A DNA stretch of 8,315 nucleotides from CAZZIZ01 sp964654535 (GTDB taxonomy: Bacteria; Bacteroidota; Bacteroidia; Chitinophagales; UBA2359), in NCBI GenBank assembly GCA_964654535.1, contig CAZZIZ010000147.1, positions 1 through 8,315 of the forward strand, given 5' to 3'. A program made the position numbers and the translations under genes. The notes under the pieces were generated by a model. The model had not been told where the DNA came from. It was given only the letters and a program-made list of their open reading frames with translations, and made no database searches. Shown here piece after piece: positions 5,348 to 8,315 of the stretch (position 1 is the first letter of the stretch; each line of letters starts with the position of its first letter).

Positions 5348-6409
5348 ATGAATTCAATACTAAAGCTTTTCACATTTTTGTTCTGCCTACCAGTTATCGC
5401 TCAAAATCTTGTAGGAGAAAGCGTTGAGTACGATCCCATTGGCAATCAGTTCTTTGTCTCAAGCGATGACTTCTCCCTACAGGCAGTAAATGCAAATACT
5501 GAAATAGCGTCTTATATAGGCGAGGGTTTAGAGGCCTCGCTCGGTATGGAGGTAATGAACAATCACTTGTTCGCGGTGCAACAATCGGGGGTAAACGTTT
5601 TCGATTTAGACAGCAATGAATTGGTCGTTCACATACATATAGATGGATCGGGCTTCCTAAACGGTATGACCAGCGATGGTGTTAAGCGTGTGTGGGTGAC
5701 TGACTTTGGAAACGGAGTAGTACAAGAAATTAACTTCGACTTTGATACGGCCGCTTTTACAATTACCGAAGTTGTTTCAGGAATTACTGGAACACCCAAC
5801 GGTATAGTTTACGACGAACCTAATAATCGCTTAATCTACGTCACTTGGAATAGCGCCACAATTCACGCTATAGAATTAAGTGACTACAGTGTTAGCGAAT
5901 TGGCCAATGTCGGTCTTTCAAATATGGACGGCATAGATGAAGATGCCAATGGCAATTTCTATGTCTCGTCGTGGAACCCTCAGCGTATCACAAGATTCAA
6001 CAATGATTTTTCCGAATCCGAAACTATTGACGTTCCTGATCTAAACAATGGAGCAGATATTTGTTATGCAAAAGAAATCGGAGTCCTAGCAATACCAAGT
6101 ACCAGCAATGAACTCATTTTAGTAAAATTGGAGGAAGTGTTTCCTGCCGGAATAAATGATGTAATAAAAAACTCCATTACATTTTGGCCAAATCCGGTTG
6201 CTGCCAACATTCAGATAGACAAACAAGAATTGAGCGGCACGCTTAAAGTAAGACTGCACGATTTATCGGGAAGACTCATTGTAACATTGTACGAAGGAAG
6301 TTCCGCAGAACTGAGTACGCTTGACTTACAGGGCATTCCGAGCGGAAACTATTTATTACAAATAGAATCTGACGACAGAATTTATAACTCTTCGCTTATC
6401 AAGCAGTAG
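5348..6409 (+). CDS. Secreted beta-propeller (SMP-30/NHL-like) protein with T9SS type A sorting domain
   Basis: This is a 353-aa protein. I choose ATG 5348 over an upstream TTG (5318) because it gives a clean signal peptide, MNSILKLFTFLFCLPVIA, with cleavage before Gln19. Residues about 25-265 show repeated four-strand blade patterns. TPNGIVYD (149-156) and NMDGIDEDANGNFYVSSW (192-209) match the PNG and PDG-x-D-x-x-GN-x-YV signatures of SMP-30/gluconolactonase-type propellers, with N151 and D194 at the usual metal-ligand positions. Catalysis is not certain. Residues about 278-353 are a C-terminal sorting domain: FWPNPV (279-284), then VRLHDLSGRLI (301-311), and LQGIPSGNYLLQIE (327-340). That domain directs type IX secretion across the outer membrane, after which it is normally removed. 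The gene is divergent from the operon starting at 5187 and ends 2 bp from the panB stop. No clear promoter was found; TACATTTA at 5324-5331 is one base off the -7 consensus. Confidence 0.85.
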   Translation: MNSILKLFTFLFCLPVIAQNLVGESVEYDPIGNQFFVSSDDFSLQAVNANTEIASYIGEGLEASLGMEVMNNHLFAVQQSGVNVFDLDSNELVVHIHIDGSGFLNGMTSDGVKRVWVTDFGNGVVQEINFDFDTAAFTITEVVSGITGTPNGIVYDEPNNRLIYVTWNSATIHAIELSDYSVSELANVGLSNMDGIDEDANGNFYVSSWNPQRITRFNNDFSESETIDVPDLNNGADICYAKEIGVLAIPSTSNELILVKLEEVFPAGINDVIKNSITFWPNPVAANIQIDKQELSGTLKVRLHDLSGRLIVTLYEGSSAELSTLDLQGIPSGNYLLQIESDDRIYNSSLIKQ

Positions 6410-6411
6410 AA

Positions 6412-7239
6412 TTAATACTGTTCCTTTTTATTTGGGAAGTCTTTCGTTTTTACATCATTAATGTATTGACCCGTTGCCTTTTTAATTTGATCAAAAAGGT
6501 TTAGGTACACACGTAAAAACCTCGGCTGAAATTCTGGTGTTATACCCAGCATATCGTGAATGACCAAAACCTGACCATCGACATCGCCACCTGCACCTAT
6601 ACCGATTACCGGAATCTTAACCTTCTTAGCGACCTTTTTAGCTAAGGCCGCAGGTATTTTTTCTAAGACAATTCCAAAGCAACCTAACTTTTCTAAAAGA
6701 ACAGCATCTTTTATAAGCTTATCCGCTTCAGCTTTTTCTTTGGCGCGAACCGTGTAAGTTCCAAATTTGTATATGGACTGAGGGATAAGTCCGAGGTGGC
6801 CCATAACAGGAACACCTGCTGAGAGTATGCGCTGGATCGATTCTTGAATTTCTGCTCCGCCTTCCATTTTTACACCGTGCGCCCCCGACTCCTTCATTAT
6901 ACGAATAGCCGATTCAATAGCGGCTTGACTATCGCCTTGATAGGTTCCAAAAGGCAAATCCACCACCACAAAGCAGCGCTCAACCGCTTTCACCACAGCC
7001 GAAGCGTGGTCGATCATTTGATCCAAGGTAATGGGCAGCGTCGAGTCGTGACCGTGTACCACATTGGAAGCAGAGTCGCCTACCAGAATAATGTCTATTC
7101 CAGCGTCATCTACAATTTTCGCCATCGAATAATCGTAAGAAGTAAGCATAGCTATCTTCTCTCCCGCATCCTTCATTTCCTGCAGCGTATTGGTGGTTAT
7201 ACGCTTAACCTTAGCAAAGGAAGACTTAAATTTTGCCAT
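6412..7239 (-). CDS. panB: 3-methyl-2-oxobutanoate hydroxymethyltransferase (ketopantoate hydroxymethyltransferase)
   Basis: This cytoplasmic enzyme transfers a hydroxymethyl group from 5,10-methylene-tetrahydrofolate to 2-oxoisovalerate, giving ketopantoate, the first committed step of pantothenate and hence coenzyme A synthesis. At 275 aa it is close to the E. coli protein (264 aa). It has the TIM-barrel signatures LTSYDYSMAKIVDDAG (32-47), LVGDSASNVVHG (52-63), VVVDLPFG (91-98), VKMEGG (123-128), GHLGLIPQS (147-155), VLEKIP (191-196) and GIGAGGDVDGQVLVIHDMLG (213-232). D55 and D94 correspond to the Mg2+ ligands and E193 to the catalytic glutamate. A basic tail (about 250-275) extends past the core. 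The ATG at 7239 is the natural start. The gene has no pan neighbours here, and converges with the T9SS-protein gene with only 2 bp between the stops. Confidence 0.97.
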   Translation of the reverse strand: MAKFKSSFAKVKRITTNTLQEMKDAGEKIAMLTSYDYSMAKIVDDAGIDIILVGDSASNVVHGHDSTLPITLDQMIDHASAVVKAVERCFVVVDLPFGTYQGDSQAAIESAIRIMKESGAHGVKMEGGAEIQESIQRILSAGVPVMGHLGLIPQSIYKFGTYTVRAKEKAEADKLIKDAVLLEKLGCFGIVLEKIPAALAKKVAKKVKIPVIGIGAGGDVDGQVLVIHDMLGITPEFQPRFLRVYLNLFDQIKKATGQYINDVKTKDFPNKKEQY

Positions 7240-7262
7240 TGATTAACCCTTTAATGGACGCG

Positions 7263-7269
7263 CAAAATA
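7263..7269 (-). promoter_or_regulatory. Possible -7 box for panB
   Basis: The minus strand reads TATTTTG, 23 bp upstream of the panB ATG. This is one base short of TAnnTTTG. No TTG lies at a normal -33 distance, so support is weak. It shares the 105-bp divergent intergenic region with the promoter at 7307-7337. Confidence 0.25.
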
Positions 7270-7306
7270 CATTTAATCCCCCTTTCTTAATAATTACAAA
7301 ACTCTG

Positions 7307-7337
7307 TTTGGAGCGCTTGGCAAAAGGCATATCTTTG
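7307..7337 (+). promoter_or_regulatory. Bacteroidota promoter (TTTG-N19-TATCTTTG) for the lipoprotein gene
   Basis: TTTG at 7307-7310 and TATCTTTG at 7330-7337 match the -33 and -7 (TAnnTTTG) elements of Bacteroidota promoters with a 19-bp spacer. The -7 box ends 7 bp before the ATG at 7345, so the predicted transcript begins at or within a few bases of the start codon. Confidence 0.7.
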
Positions 7338-7344
7338 ACGCCCT

Positions 7345-8315
7345 ATGAGAAAATCGATTTTTTGTTTACTCATCGCTGCTTTGGCCTGGTCTTCTTGCTC
7401 CAACGAGTTTGACGTCAACGCCGAGTTCGCAGAATTTGGTGTTGTTTACGGCTTACTTGACCTTTCAAAGTCTCGGCAATTCATTCGAGTCAACAAAGCT
7501 TTTTTAGATGATATCGAACCCATACAAAGTGCGACCGATATAGCCAGTTCAAGTATAGACTCCATTTACTTTTCGGAAAACATCAGCGTCTCTATGGACG
7601 AGTTCAACCCCAATGGTGCATTTACCAGAACAATTGTATTCGATAGAATGAGCGGCAGCGAAGCCGGCTTGGGTCCAAAAGAAGAAGGGCTTTTTAACAA
7701 TACTGAGTTCTTTATCTACGTCACTGATGAAGAAATTAGAAGCGGCCATCGCTATGACTTAACCGTTATTACCGATGGTGGAAATGAGCTAACCTCAAGC
7801 ACCAGCTTAGCCGACGATTTTAATATCGCCATTCCCATAGTTACCTTAGAAAACGATGCCTTAAGCAATGAATACGAGATCGCAGCATTCGACAATGTAA
7901 GTTTAGCCTGGGAGCGCGCGAACAACGCCACGATTTACGACGTAGTTATGCGCATTAATATAGACGAATTCAATACAGCAGACGTATCACCTGCCAGAAG
8001 CTACTTCCTCGATTGGCCGGTCGCTTCAAATATTCGAGATAACCAAACAGGCACTTTTGCAAATTTGATGGTCGACTTTCAGTACGAAAGCTTCTTGACC
8101 TTTTTGCAAAATCAGTTAGATCCCGATCCCAGTGTGTTTCGAGTTATTGAGCGCTTAGAAATTATCATCAGCGCGGGAACCGAAGAGTTGGAGCAGTTTA
8201 GAGACGTGTCCTTAGCGTCGGGTAGCAATTTAAATGCGGGGCAAGCAAGACCTATTTTCAGTAACATCGAGAATGGCATCGGCGTTTTCGCTTCTATAAA
8301 CGAGGTCACAAGAAC
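7345..8315 (+). CDS. Uncharacterised Bacteroidota lipoprotein, DUF4249-like architecture (3' end outside window)
   Basis: The frame is open from ATG 7345 to the window edge, giving 323 complete codons. Residues 1-17 (MRKSIFCLLIAALAWSS) form a signal peptide with lipidation at Cys18; the preceding WSS is a loose lipobox, tolerated in this phylum. SNEFD follows, resembling the flavobacterial surface-export signal (SDDFE-like), so the mature protein may sit on the cell surface. The N-terminal AEFGVVYGLLDLSKSRQFIRVNKAFL pattern (about 28-53) is one I recall from large Bacteroidota lipoprotein families near DUF4249; a beta-sandwich body is likely. The last visible residues, NIENGIGVFASINEVTR, resemble the usual end of such proteins, so only a short part is probably missing. 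Function unknown. It is divergent from panB and has its own promoter. Confidence 0.75.
   Translation, partial: MRKSIFCLLIAALAWSSCSNEFDVNAEFAEFGVVYGLLDLSKSRQFIRVNKAFLDDIEPIQSATDIASSSIDSIYFSENISVSMDEFNPNGAFTRTIVFDRMSGSEAGLGPKEEGLFNNTEFFIYVTDEEIRSGHRYDLTVITDGGNELTSSTSLADDFNIAIPIVTLENDALSNEYEIAAFDNVSLAWERANNATIYDVVMRINIDEFNTADVSPARSYFLDWPVASNIRDNQTGTFANLMVDFQYESFLTFLQNQLDPDPSVFRVIERLEIIISAGTEELEQFRDVSLASGSNLNAGQARPIFSNIENGIGVFASINEVTR

Overview
The window looks like a chromosomal segment of a Bacteroidota bacterium, most likely Flavobacteriales. Four things point there: a type IX secretion (T9SS) C-terminal sorting domain, TapB-like and DUF4199 proteins, TAnnTTTG-type -7 promoter boxes, and short lipoprotein signals followed by acidic residues. 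Most genes lack strong Shine-Dalgarno sequences, as is usual in this phylum. An exact 100-N assembly gap at 1537-1636 marks it as a scaffolded draft.

Layout. Positions 1-62 hold the last codons of an upstream + strand gene. Positions 63-519 are non-coding, with several inverted repeats, a tRNA-like T-arm sequence and a U-tract terminator. A tapB-like secreted protein follows (555-1238, GTG start). Then comes a large intergenic structured repeat (1355-1536) that runs into the gap, and a four-helix DUF4199 membrane protein (1685-2227). A strong hairpin terminator sits between this gene and a convergent tRNA-His(GTG) gene on the minus strand (2287-2361).

The minus strand from 5187 down to 2421 is a compact operon of three genes. 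In order these are a cysteine-rich tandem-repeat lipoprotein, a Na+/H+-coupled dicarboxylate/glutamate symporter (DAACS family), and a lipoprotein with a conserved His-rich core. The gaps are 8 bp and then a 4-bp ATGA overlap. Divergent from it is a secreted beta-propeller protein with a T9SS sorting domain (5348-6409). It converges almost end-to-end with panB (ketopantoate hydroxymethyltransferase, minus strand, 6412-7239). Divergent from panB, and running off the window, is a lipoprotein gene (7345-8315) whose promoter lies so close to the ATG that its mRNA would be nearly leaderless.

The gene content is mostly cell-envelope and housekeeping. I see no defence system, transposase, integrase or CRISPR array. 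The least explained parts are non-coding: the structured repeat next to the gap with two competing hairpins, and the 63-455 region. The most unusual protein is the 16-cysteine repeat lipoprotein coupled to the transporter.
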